Source: Anastatus disparis
Taxonomy: Eukaryota > Arthropoda > Insecta > Hymenoptera > Eupelmidae
NCBI GenBank assembly: GCA_017163975.1
Contig: JAFFSR010000306.1
Location: 474,001-538,000 of the forward strand
Direction: 5' to 3'
DNA length: 64,000 nt
Part shown: positions 41,451 to 53,000 of the stretch, piece by piece
Numbering within the stretch: position 1 is the stretch's first letter
How the letters are laid out: the number at the start of each line of letters is the position of its first letter
Notes under the pieces: generated by a model
What the model was told of the DNA's origin: nothing
The model's database searches: none
Seen by the model: the letters and a program-made list of their open reading frames with translations, nothing else
Translations under genes and position numbers: made by a program

Positions 41451-44109
41451 AAACAATTTATGATACACGGTCCCTGTGGTATGCAAAATATAAATTGTCC
41501 GTGTATGGATAAAAATATAAAACAATGTACGAAAGATTTTCCAAAAAAATTTAATATTACAACAACAATTAAATCAAATAGGTATCCACTATACAAACGC
41601 AAAAATGATGGCGTCGAAATTATTTAAAAAAATAAATTTACAGAAAGAATTGCAGATAATGGATTCGTTGTTCCTTATAATCCTTACTTATTATTGAAAT
41701 TTAATGCACACATAAACGTAGAAGTTTGTTCCACTGTACAATTCATTAAATATTCATTCAAATACTGTTATGAAGGTCATGATTGTGCATACATTGAAAT
41801 ACATCAAGTAAATGTCGATTTTAGATCGGAAAATTAAGACACTTTTGAAAATGACAATAGTGAAAATGTTAAATATGAATATGACGAAATCAAACAATAC
41901 ATTAATACACGATATTTATGTCCACCTGAAGCAATGCACAGATTATTAGAATATCCTTTACATGTTATCCCACATACTATAAAATGTCTAAGCGTTCATG
42001 AAGAGAATCAACAAAACGTATTTTTTTAAGAAGGAAAAGAAGAAATGATCATGCAAAAAAATGTTGGAACAACATTAACAGCATATTTTGAATCGAATAG
42101 AGAAGATTTCGAAGCACGAAATTACTTATATTCAGAAATACCAAATTTTTATACATTCGATGAAAAACTGAAAAAGTGGAATAAAAGAAAAAAAAACCAA
42201 TACTCAGTAGAATGTACTTAGTAAGTCCGAAAGATAGAGAACGTTATTTTATTAGGTTATTACTATTACATGTTAAAGGAGCCACGTCTTTTGAAGCTTT
42301 GCGTACTGTTGATGATGTGATGTACAATTCGTTTTATGAGGCAGCTATGGCAGAACAATTAATTAATAAAGATAAAGAATGGGATAGATGCTTGGAAGAA
42401 GCATCTTCAACAGAATTCCCTCATGCTCTTTGTGAATTATTTGCTTTCATTTGCGTTTTTCGTAATCCTATAAGTGCACGAGATTTATATGAAAAATATA
42501 AAGATAAATTTTACCACCCTAAATACGAAAAGAATGTAGGTAAAAATCTTGCATTGATTGTTATTGAAAATAATTTACAAGTCAATGGATTTTCATTAAA
42601 CGATTTTAATTTACCTAACATAAGCACATTTATAGAAGAAGATAATAATGAAACAATTTCAAATCATAATAATTATATTCTTAATGAATTAGAAATGAAA
42701 ATAAATTCTTTAAATAATAAACAAAGGCAAATATTTGACTCTACACTTAAAAGTTTAAAAAACCAAAGTAAAGAAAAATATATTTTTATAGATGGACCGG
42801 GTGGAAGTGGAAAAAGTTATTTACTTAACGTTTTAATGGCTTATTTTAAATATCATACCATACATTATTTATGTGTAGCTTTGACAGGTATAGCAGCGAA
42901 TTCATTAGCCGATGGAAATACCGTGCATACAACATTTAAACTACCGTTAAATATAACAGATTGTACAACTTGTAATGTTAAGCCCAATTCTGCAGAAGGC
43001 AAACAATTAAAGGAAACACAAATAATTATTTGGGATGAAATATCCATGACTTCAAAATTTGCTCTTGAAGCGGTTGATTGTCTTTTTCAAGATTTATGCA
43101 ATGTAAACCAACCCTTCGGTGGTAAAACTGTAATTATATCAGGAGATTTCAGGTAAACATTACCAATTGTACGACATGGTAGCCGTATGAACATTATTGA
43201 AAATTCAGTTAAATTTAGTTTATTATGGCAAAATTTTAAGCAAATGAAGTTAAATGAAAATCTGCGAGTTTCGGATAATGATAATAATTTTAAGCAATGG
43301 TTATTAGACATCGGAGAAGGAAAACGCCGCGATGTTTTTGAAGATGATAATAAAGTAAGTGCTATACCAGATAATTTTATCATTAAAGAAAATCTTGTCG
43401 AAGAAACATTCGGAAAAACAATAAAAATAGACAATACGAATATAACGAAAAAAGTTATTTTGGCTCCTAAAAATAATGATGTAACTGAAATCAATAATAA
43501 TGTTTTGAATTTAATGGAAGGAAACCATGTTGAATATTTGAGTATTGATACTGCTGAAGATGATAACAAAGAAAATTTAGATATTATGTTACCTTCAGAA
43601 TTTTTAAATAAGTTAACTCCTAATGGACTTCCACCACATAAATTACATTTAAAAGTAGGGGCTATCATTATACTTTTAAGAAATTTAAATTTCAATAAGG
43701 GACTTTGTAATGGAACAAGGTTGATTGTAAAAAAAAAATGCTTAAATATTCCATTCAAGCGGAATTAGCAACTGGTCAAAACAAAGGTAAATTAGTTTTC
43801 ATTCCAAGAATAAATTTATCTCCATCTACGGAAGAAATTCCATTCAATATGCAACGAAAACAGTTTCCTATTAGATTAGGATTTGCAATGACTATTAATA
43901 AATCACAAGGACAATCTTATGAAAAAGTTGGTGTTTATTCGCCGTCACCAGTTTTCAGTCATGGGCAATTATATGTTGCTCTTTCAAGGACGAAATTTAA
44001 AAACAATTAAAAATTATATTTAGGTGACTACGCTATTGTCAATGGAGAAAATGAAAATGATCAGAACACAATATATACAAAAAACATTGTTTATAAAGAG
44101 ATATTATAA
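41447..44109 (+). pseudogene. Helitron Rep C-terminal part and Pif1-like helicase, decayed
   Basis: Resumes at MIHGPCG, the cysteine-rich segment (CPCMDKNIKQCTKDFPK) and the tyrosine region IKYSFKYCYEGHDC, whose two tyrosines perform the cleavage. The helicase has Walker A GPGGSGKSYL near 42800, Walker B IIIWDEISM near 43020, SGDFR at the break near 43150, and late motifs [15 protein letters not shown] and LYVALSRTK. The C-terminal NIVYKEIL ends at 44109. Breaks: stops near 41625, 41837 and 42028, a shift near 42200, TAA at 43154, a shift in the A-run near 43735 and loss of frame after 44008. The protein nicked and unwound DNA for Helitron transposition. The 3' hairpin terminus was not found. 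Confidence 0.88.
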
Positions 44110-44229
44110 AGAATATGTCAATATGTATTTAATATTTATGTTTTAGATTGTATTAATAGTTGAACTCGAAATATAATAAAATATATGATATTTAATAAAA
44201 ATAAATATCAACTGACGCTTTCAAAATAG

Positions 44230-44685
44230 TTTAATATGATGTTGAATCAGCTGTATAAAGGACGCGCTGTTAAATCGGCTACATAAGGAAACGTGCTGTT
44301 GAATCGGCTGCATACGAGGATACGCTATTAAATCGACTACATTAGGGAATGCGCTGTTAAATCGGCTGCAAATAGGGATGCGCTGTAGAATCGGCTGCAT
44401 ATAGGGATGCGCTGATGAATCGGCTGCATATTGGGATGCACCGTGAATCGGCTGCATATTGGGATGCGCTGTTGAATCGGCTGCATATTGGGATGCGCTG
44501 TTGAATCGGCTGCATACTGGGATGCGCTGTTGAATCGGCTGCATATTAAGATGCGCTGTTGAATCGGCTGCATATTGGGATGCGCTGTTAAATCGGCTGC
44601 ATATGGGGATGCGCTGTTTAAACGGCTGCATATTGGGACGCTCTGTTTAATCGGCTGCATATGGAGATGCGCTATTAGATTTGCA
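44230..44685 (+). repeat. 29-bp minisatellite, ~15 units
   Basis: Unit like tgttgaatcggctgcatatt plus gggatgcgc. The central units are nearly identical and the edge units diverged. The array starts about 120 bp after the Helitron C-terminus. Because 29 is not a multiple of three, several minus-strand frames stay open through it (44221-44660); these are by-products and not genes. Confidence 0.93.
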
Positions 44686-44879
44686 ATGTCTAGTGTAGGA
44701 ATGAGACGTTAAAACATTGCATTTAAAATAAAAAAAAATATTATAGCATCTGGAGCGGAGTCTATATAAAACATCATAAAAATACACTCCACTGAAGAAT
44801 CCAATGTAAAAGTATACAGGCTTGGATGCAAAGCTACGTTACAAAACATATTGACCATAAAAATGTAAGAATCAAAAAA

Positions 44880-45745
44880 ATATAAAGCCCAAGAAAATAT
44901 AAGGCCCAAGAAAATATAGGGCCCAAAAAATATAAGGCCCAGGAAAGTGTCAGGCCCAAGAAAATATAAGACCCTAAAAATATAGAGACTGAAAAAATAT
45001 TAGGCCCAAAAATATATCAAGTCCCAAAAATTATAAGGCCCAGAAAAATATTAGGCCCAAGAAAGTATTAGGCTCGATAAAATATAAGGCCAAAAAAAAA
45101 TTAAGACCCAAGAAAATATAAGGCCCAAAAAATATAAAGACCGAAAAAATATTGAGCCCAAAAAAAATTAGGGCCCAAGAAAATATAAGGCTCAAAAAAT
45201 ATAGAGACCGAAAAAATATTGGGCCCAAAAAATATTGAGTCCCAAAAATTATAAGGCCTAAAAAAATATAAGGCCCAAGAAAGTATCAGGCTCGATAAAA
45301 TATAAGGCCCAAGAAAAATTAAGGCCCAAGAAAATATAAGGCCTAAAAAATATAGAGACCGAAAAAATATTGGTCCCAAAAAAATTTAGGGCCCACGAAA
45401 ATATAAGGCCCAAAAAATATAGAGACCGAAAAAATATTAAGCCCAAAAAATATTGAGTCCAAAAAATTATAAGGCCCAAAAAAATATAAGGTCCAAGAAA
45501 GTATAGGGCTTAATAAAATATAAGTCCCAAAAAATATAGAGAGCGAAAAAATATTGGGCCCAAAAAAATATTAAGTCCAAAAAAATATTAGGCCCAAAAA
45601 AATATTGAGTCCAAAAAATTACAAGGTCCAAGAAAATTATAATGCCCAAGAAAATATAAGGCCCAAGAAAATAAAAGGCCCAAGAAAATAAAAAGCCAAA
45701 GAAAATATAAGGCCCAAGAAAATATATGGCCCAAGAAAGACACAT
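44880..45745 (+). repeat. ~18-20-bp minisatellite (aaggcccaagaaaatat type)
   Basis: Dozens of variants of 'aaggcccaagaaaatata' in tandem, with some higher-order structure ('gagaccgaaaaaatatt' recurs at 44986, 45145, 45205, 45355 and 45422). Minus-strand frames rich in FF, Y, W, G and L through it are translation of the repeat, not proteins. Confidence 0.93.
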
Positions 45746-46688
45746 TCAAAAAATGCGGAGAGCCGGAGAACTGGAGAAACGGAGAAAAAAGTGGTTTCAC
45801 TTTAATATAATATAAGATTTATTACGAATTCAAAGAATGTTTTATTTATAGATTGTGGAACTTTTGGCAAGTATTTTTCGATTTAATCCTCATTCTAGTG
45901 ACATTTTAATTTTGCAAATAGACTATGCATTGAGAAAATTCAAAAATATATTTAGGAATTGATATTTATATCATATATCTGGAAATAAACGAAATTAAAT
46001 AAAATAAATTCAAAATGCATAAAATTTATTCATTATAAAATATTACAAAATTAAAAAATTTTGTATTCGTGGATTGTCAAACTGTTGACAAGTACTTTTT
46101 CATTTTATTTCCATTCTAGTGACATTTTAATTTTTAAATATTTTTTAACTTAAAAAAAATAATTATAATAAATGAAAATATGATGGAGCGATGATTAGTT
46201 CTATTTTTACAATCATTACTCAAAATAAGAATATCAAAAGTCTTTTCCTTTTAGAAGAATGTTATGTAGTGATGATTATTATTATTTTTGTCATTAATTA
46301 TACTATAATCAAAAATAAACATATAGCAATGACTAATAGTATAAGGTAATTAAGAATGATAATCTTAACCGAAATTTAAAGCTACTCTGCTGCATCTTAA
46401 TTATTTTAGTTACTAGAAAATATTAATCATAATAAAAATAATAATAATAATCATTATCATGATCATCATCATTATCATAAAATATTTAATAATCAAAATA
46501 AAAACTATAATAATGACCAATACTTTAATCTTTTAACATCCTAACTTTAAACAATATGAAGTATGTTTTATTTAGGAAAATGTTATTTAATAATAATAAT
46601 ATTTATTTTTATCCTTAAATATATAACTTAATCAAAATTAAGCAAATAACAATAACTTTTCTTTACATTGATCGAAGACAGAGAAAAA
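45746..46688. other. AT-rich spacer without gene
   Basis: The segment 45957-46060 resembles 12378-12470 ('atttatatcatatatctgga'). A short AAT/ATC-type simple repeat lies at 46436-46480. Nothing coding seen. Confidence 0.5.
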
Positions 46689-48153
46689 TTATAAAATAAC
46701 AGTGTCTGTATAAAAATTATATTCAGAATATAGTTTTGCTCTTATGGTACCATCAATTGGAATCAAACCGTGCCTGTCCTGAAGATGTTGTACCCGTCTG
46801 TTATTGTGAAACCGTTTGACTAAAAATTTTTTAGTTTGATCGTAATTTTTCTGGGTAGAATATTTGAAGGTTATATTTGGCATTCTTTCAGTTGTGCTTA
46901 GCCAATGAAATAGATCTTTACTTGTCAAAATTAGCTCAATTGTTGATCTCTGTAGGCTTGCTCTAAGAGCTCCTCTTTTTACTGTTGCCCCAAGACCATC
47001 ACATGGACCTTTCCCATGGGCTGTGGGATAAAAATGCCATTCAGCATCTGATCCAAAATCCATTTTATGATGAGCTAAATTAATAACATTTTTGAAATTC
47101 TTATACTGTTGGGGGGCACCGTCAGAGAAATAATAAATCTTTTTTATGGAAGAAAATTCATCATTCAAAAAATTCTGAATTATTTTATGGAACGAATAAA
47201 CTGCTACAGCATCATGAATTAAGCAATCAGAAATTATAACCAAACTTTTATGTTTTGTGATTTCATTTTCTTTGTAATAAATTACGACATTATAGATTGT
47301 AGCTTGGGCGTTATTCCAATGGAAACCAGGAGCAGCATCTTGAATCGTGAACGCGTAATTTTCGGCAACGTCCACAATTATTTGAAATTTATGTGGTTCT
47401 AGATGGTCCTTTAATTTTCTTGAATATGAAGATTATTTGGATGCTATTGTTGCATGAGGAAGTAATCCTTTTACTTTTTCACAAAAATATTTTACAAATT
47501 CAGGCGTTTCCTTGATTAAAGTTTCTAAAGTTGTTTGTGGATTATTAATCCACTGCATGAAAGAAATCGAGGTGACGTAATTATCTTCAAACACTTTTAA
47601 TAAGAATTTCTCTAAATTGATAGATCCTGGACATTTCTCGCAGTTGTTTAAATAACACGAGTCAGATGGTGATTCACAAATTAAAAAATCAAAACAATCT
47701 ACATATGATGTTATTTTCTGTTCTTCATTTTTTGTAAAATTAGATAAATGACTATCTAAAAAAAAAAAATCCTTCAAAATTGGAAGTACTATTATTTATA
47801 GTAAGATATATGATCATAATAAATTAAAGTACCTAAAATCATCAACTTTACATTTTGATGATAAGAACAGACACACACGTTGTGAGTCCCACTGCTTCCT
47901 GCTAACACACAGTTTTTAGGACGCAACATAGTAAATTTTGTGAGACCAATTTTATTCTCTGGAAATTCCAATTTATAGAGCTGATATGATTCCGTTAAAT
48001 TCAACAGAATCAGTCGCTTTTGAAGTTTCTCTTTAATTCCATCACTATTTCTTGTACATATTACATCCTTCATGCCAAGCATAGTCCAAGTTATATCATC
48101 TCTTAAATAAAAGTTCGTAACTGAAGAGATTATATCACAAGATATGGATTTAC
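46689..48153 (-). pseudogene. Transposase-like protein (RNase H-fold type), two spliced exons with one stop
   Basis: Minus-strand exons 48153-47833 and 47755-46689 are separated by a 77-bp GT-AG intron with a T-rich acceptor; a further acceptor AG precedes 48153. Recognisable segments: GKSISCDI at the exon start, LTKFTMLRPKN, THNVCVCSYHQNV, then VDVAENYAFTIQDAAPGFHW, YYFSDGAPQQYKNF and HGKGPCDGLGATVKR. This family is widespread in insects and cnidarians as repetitive uncharacterised proteins. The spaced aspartates (DVAENY, SDGAPQ, CDGLG) look like a D-D-D/E transposase core, which is inference. One in-frame TAA lies at 47433-47435 between NVC-domain and core, where a codon like CAA is expected. 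Stop of the gene near 46689. Confidence 0.65.
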
Positions 48154-48747
48154 CTAAGCAGAAAATATTTTATGTGAAACGAAATATTCATGATATTATT
48201 CATTATAAACAACTTTTGTTTGTTTAAAATATTTTTAATACCTATTTAGTTAGCATGGTTAATTTGATTATAGACACTTAAAAATATTTTATTTTAAATA
48301 GTTAAAATAAAAAAAAATAATGTAAATGTTATCAATATATTAAAAGCACATCTTATATTATTTCTAAAGTATAATAAAGAAATATTTTAAATGCCAATAT
48401 TAGGTAATATTTAATTTATTATTTTCATTTAAACACAATAACTTTTAAGATACCAAAACTTAACAGATTTAAAAAATTCGAAAAAGAATTTTCCTTATAT
48501 TTTGCATTTGCTTCTCTTACCATAAAATTATTATTCGATATTTATAAATTAAAATATTAAAAGAAAATTGAAATTACATACAAATACTAAAGTAAATACC
48601 TATTTTGTGATAAGGTGATGACAAAATCCCCTTGTCTTCGATAAGACTACGAGCATATTTGATCATATGATAAAAAGCATCAAAATATAGTTTTATTTTG
48701 AGTTTAGTATAACTCCATATGATTGGCAACATTGTAATGATTTTTGT
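48154..48747. other. AT-rich sequence, probably intron of the transposase-like pseudogene
   Basis: No ORF. It lies between the splice acceptor at 48154-48155 and a possible upstream coding piece. The family normally has coding sequence here, so an internal exon may have been lost. Confidence 0.4.
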
Positions 48748-48990
48748 TTAATTATCTTTTGACGTTGATGGATCATGGAAAATTACTTTCAAGTTATTTA
48801 GTAATCCAATAGAATCATTGATAATATGCGGTGGTAAAGCAATTGCTGCACAAGAGTCATCCATTCTCAATTCATCTAAAATATCATCCAAATCATTGTT
48901 AATGCAATCATTACTAAATCTAGATACAGCCCCTACTGAAGATGGACTTTGTAAACTATCTACTTCCATTACTGCAAGGAATAGAATAGC
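48748..48990 (-). pseudogene. Possible 5' exon of the transposase-like gene
   Basis: A 73-codon acidic frame (with NNDLDDILDELRMDD) opens at 48969 on the same strand. A GT that could be a donor follows ...NNLK at about 48790. The composition is plausible for an N-terminal acidic region, but nothing in it identifies a family. It may be chance. Confidence 0.3.
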
Positions 48991-49241
48991 ACAACAAGAA
49001 TAAGTTTATATTAGAAAATTTACAGACAAGAAAATACTAAATAAGAAACACGCGAGAAAGATATTATAAAAGCAAATTCAAAAAATTAAAATACATAATT
49101 CAATAAATGTCATTTAAATTTTTAACGCATCTTAAGTTTTACAGAGCTAGAAAGCTACTACAAAATAATGATTGTTGACAAACACATAATGAAACTACAA
49201 TAAGAGCTATTTATGTGATGCATCTTATAGGAAAAATTATA

Positions 49242-49371
49242 GTATATTATGCACCTAGGGAGGTAAAATAAAGGACAGGCCATAGCACGAATGAATTGAC
49301 ACCCGAGGCGAAGTCGAGGGTGGCAAACTCGTGCTATGGGCTGTCCATTTTACCTTCCGTGGTGCATATAC
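49242..49371. repeat. GC-rich hairpin module, member 5
   Basis: Arms starting GTATATTATGCACC and ending GGTGCATATAC with the stem 'ggacaggccatagcacg' and the loop cccgaggcgaagtcgaggg. Closely related to member 3 at 14530-14659, 35 kb away. Confidence 0.8.
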
Positions 49372-49373
49372 GA

Positions 49374-49465
49374 TTTTTTTTAACAGTGAGGCTAAAATTA
49401 GCACTTTTTGTTTTCCGTGCCGGGAGCAAAAGTGATATTTTTAGCCCACTGTTAAAAAAAATGTT
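49374..49465. repeat. Second hairpin adjoining member 5
   Basis: Arms aacagtgaggctaaaatta and complement, with the apex 'actttttgttttccgtgccg'. The apex matches that of the hairpin at 14662-14750, while the arms differ. Confidence 0.8.
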
Positions 49466-49544
49466 TTAAATACTAATACTCTGAATAAATATTTTTAATT
49501 TTATGAGAATATTTAAAATTTATATATTTTAGTTGATATTTGCA

Positions 49545-50260
49545 ATTAACGTACGGTTACCTACATATTAAACTTTCAATAGGATTTTTGTAAATTACAC
49601 TTCTTTGCTATTATAATATTCGTTATAAAATCAAGTAATTTTTTGTTTTAAAATCAAGTAATAACATGCAAAATTAACATAAAACAGAAGCAACTATAAC
49701 TTAACTATTAAACATTCAACAAAAGTTTTGTAAATAAGATTTTTTTGCAAATAATATTACATCTGGAATAAAATAATTGCATGCAAAATTTATATAAAAG
49801 ATAATCTTCAAGGTAGTTGTCGACCCATTACACCATAAAAAAATTATTTATTATAAAATGCGTTGAAATTTGGTTATAACTTCAATATAACTTTATAAAT
49901 AAATAGTTAAATTTTTAGAACGATTAACGGTTTCATAATTATAATATAATATTTTAAATTTGTAATTTTAATGATATTTATTATATAAAATGAAAATTTC
50001 AGTTTTATATCTTACTTTTGAAACCGCTGGAGGTTATAAAATTTTAACTATTTATTTGTGAAATTATATTGAAGTTGTGAATTAAATATCAAAGCATTTG
50101 TTAATAAACAGTTTTTTATGATGTAAGGAGTCGACAACTACCTTAAACGGAAATTGTGGGAATTAAACTTTACCATTTTTATTACATCTAAAATAAATAA
50201 CATGCAAAATTTACATAAAACAGAAGCAACTATAACCTAAATATTAAACATTCAACCAGG
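49545..50260 (+). repeat. Diverged tandem repeat (~150 bp), interrupted by a MITE
   Basis: Blocks 'aacatgcaaaatt' followed by 'acataaaacagaagcaacta' and 'attaaacattcaac' recur near 49664 and 50211, with partial units near 49575 and 49780. The element at 49812-50142 splits one unit. No coding. Confidence 0.6.
49812..50142. mobile_element. MITE family F (TTAA-like target site)
   Basis: Ends GGTAGTTGTCGAC and complement GTCGACAACTACC, with longer imperfect arms (accataaaaaa / ttttttatgatgt). Flanks are TCAA at 49808-49811 and TTAA at 50143-50146, a TTAA duplication with one change. No ORF. Confidence 0.7.
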
Positions 50261-50339
50261 GTTGCAAATATTTAAATCATTTTGAGCTTTAAATAAATTT
50301 TAATTCACAAATCCTTTTTGAATTCGTAATTAAAGTTTT

Positions 50340-50750
50340 ATTTAATTAACAATTCCTTTTAAATTAATAATTAAAAATATTTTAATTAACAAATCAAAAT
50401 CCAATCGTGAATTGAAAAGGCTTTAATTAAAAAATCAAAAGGAATTCTTAATTAAATAAATTTCAATTAAGAAATCAAAATGTAATCGTGAATTGAAAGG
50501 GCTTTAATTACAAAATCAAAAGGAATTCTTAATTAAATAAATTTCAATTCAGAAATCAAAATTTAATCGTGAATTGAAAGGGCTTTAATTCCAAAATCAA
50601 AAGGAATCCTTAATTAAATAAATTTGAATTAAGAAATCAAAATGTAATCGTGAATTGAAAGGGCTTTAATTCCAAAATCAAAAGGAATTCTTAATTAAAT
50701 AAATTTCAATTAAGAAATCAAAATTTAATCGTGAATTGAAAGAGCGTCAG
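50340..50750 (+). repeat. 81-bp tandem repeat, ~5 units
   Basis: The word 'aatcgtgaattgaaa' recurs at about 50403, 50484, 50565, 50646 and 50727, exactly 81 bp apart. Units contain ttaattaaataaattt and aaatcaaaaggaattc. The edges decay into single 'ttaatt' motifs. Confidence 0.9.
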
Positions 50751-50837
50751 TTATGATTATGATTTGTGAATTCGAGGGCTTTAATTTAAAATTCCACAAT
50801 TCCTTTTTAATTAAACGTACTAAGGAATTTTTATCAT

Positions 50838-50943
50838 ATATATGCATATAGAAAAACATATGTGGACGCGCACATACATACGCACCTACGCTCATATATA
50901 TGCAACATTTCATGTCGATCCATACGCACACATACGGACAAGT

Positions 50944-50997
<54 letters not shown>

Positions 50998-51418
50998 GGT
51001 CCGTTTCATGTCAACTTGCACCCGTTGACCGGTATATATTTTGGTTTATATATATGTATATATATACATACATACATACATACATACATGGGATATTTCA
51101 TGTCGGTTAGCACGTACTCATGAGTACAGGTTTTCTTTATATGTGGTACATTTTATGACAACTCGCACACACCCATTCGTGTACCCTTAGATTTATGTAT
51201 ATGGGACATTTCATGTCGATTCGCATGCATGCACACGCACGTTAATAAACATAGGATTTTTCACGTCAATTCCAAGGCACACACACAGGTTTATATACAT
51301 GGGACATTTCATGTTTATTCGCATGCATGCACACAGACTTTAATAAATATGGGATTTTTCACGTCAATTAGAACGCACGCACTTACAGGTTTAGATATAT
51401 GGGACATTTCATGCCAAT

Positions 51419-51471
<53 letters not shown>

Positions 51472-51803
51472 ATTATATATGGGACATTTTATGTTAACTC
51501 GTACATACTCATAATGACAGGCTTTTTTATATATGTAGGACATTTTATGACAACACGCACACACCCAATACGAGTAACCTTAGGTTTATACATATATATG
51601 TGGGACATTTCATGTCGATTCGCATGCATGCACACGCACGTTAATATACATAGGATTTTTCACGTCAATTCGAACGCACACACACAGGTTTAGATATATA
51701 TATATATATATATATATGGGACATTTCATGTCCATTCGCATGCATGCACACGAACTTTGATAAATATTGGATTTTTCACGTCAATTGGAACACACGCACA
51801 TAC

Positions 51804-51846
<43 letters not shown>

Positions 51847-52239
51847 TGCCAATGTGCACTCATGCACACTCACACAGGATTATATATATGCGACATTTCA
51901 TGTCAACTCGTACGTACTCATAATCACAGGCTTTTCTATATATGCGGGGCATTTTATGACAACACGCTGACACCCATCCTAGTAACCTTAGACTTATATA
52001 TATGGGACATTTCATGTCGATTCGCATGCATGCACACGCACGTTAATATACATAGGATTTTTCACGTCAATTTGAACGCACACACTTAGGTTTACATATA
52101 TATGGGACATTTCATGTCAATTTGCATGCATGCACACAAACTTTAATAAATATTGAATTATTCACGTCAATTGGAACGTATGCACATACAGGTATATATA
52201 TATATATATATATGAGATATTTCATGTCGTTTACAGGTT

Positions 52240-52274
<35 letters not shown>

Positions 52275-52795
52275 GACAGTACATGTCGTTGCGCATGCAT
52301 ACACACATACGTTAATATACATGGGAATTTTTATGTCAATTCAAACGCATACAAACACACAGGTTTATATATATTGGACATTTCATGTCGATTCGCATGC
52401 ATGCACACGTACGTTAATATACATGGGATTTTCCATGTCAATTCGAACGCACGCACACGCACACAGGTTTATACATATGATACATTTCATATCGATTCGC
52501 ATGCATGCACACACGTTAATATACATAAGATTTTTCACATCAATTATTACCCACACCTATACAGGTTCATATATATGGGACATTTCCTGACAACTCTAAC
52601 ACACCTGTCCGAGCGCCCTTAGGTTCACATATATTGGACGTATCATGTCAACACGCACGCACCGGTTTTCATATACTTGACATATCTTGTCAACTCGAAC
52701 GCGCAAACACATCTAAACATGTATTGGAAATTTGTATTTATATATATGGGACCGTTTCTGTCAATTCGCATGTACGCACACACATGGGCTTATGA

Positions 52796-52840
<45 letters not shown>

Positions 52841-52967
52841 TATGTGTGTATATCTGTGTACACATATACATGGGATATTTAATGTTAATTCACACGCGCG
52901 CACATACACACAGGCTTATATACACGGGACGTTTCATGTCAATTTACATGCATGACACACGTACTTG

Positions 52968-52998
<31 letters not shown>

Positions 52999-53000
52999 GA
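50838..53000 (+). repeat. Higher-order array with (TA)n and (CA)n tracts
   Basis: About 20 repeats of a core like 'gggacatttcatgtcaattc' followed by 'gcatgcatgcacac', then 'gttaatatacataggatttt', 'cacgtcaatt', a CA-rich segment and 'aggtttatatata'. TA runs at 50943-50993, 51690-51717, 51808-51838, 52190-52215, 52240-52272, 52800-52830 and 52972-52998, and a CA run at 51418-51469, interrupt it. Plus-strand frames up to 166 codons are translations of the repeat and are not genes. Confidence 0.9.

Noticed and set aside
44221..44685. CRISPR-like array of 29-bp repeats
   Set aside because: The units are contiguous with no unique spacers, in a eukaryotic transposon-rich context; it is a minisatellite.
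44709..45800. Several minus-strand ORFs rich in F, L, W and Y resembling membrane proteins
   Set aside because: They are translations of the ~18-20-bp minisatellite in all frames.
51229..52955. Plus-strand ORFs of up to 166 codons with HTHTHT and YIYIYI
   Set aside because: Translations of (CA)n and (TA)n in the higher-order array.
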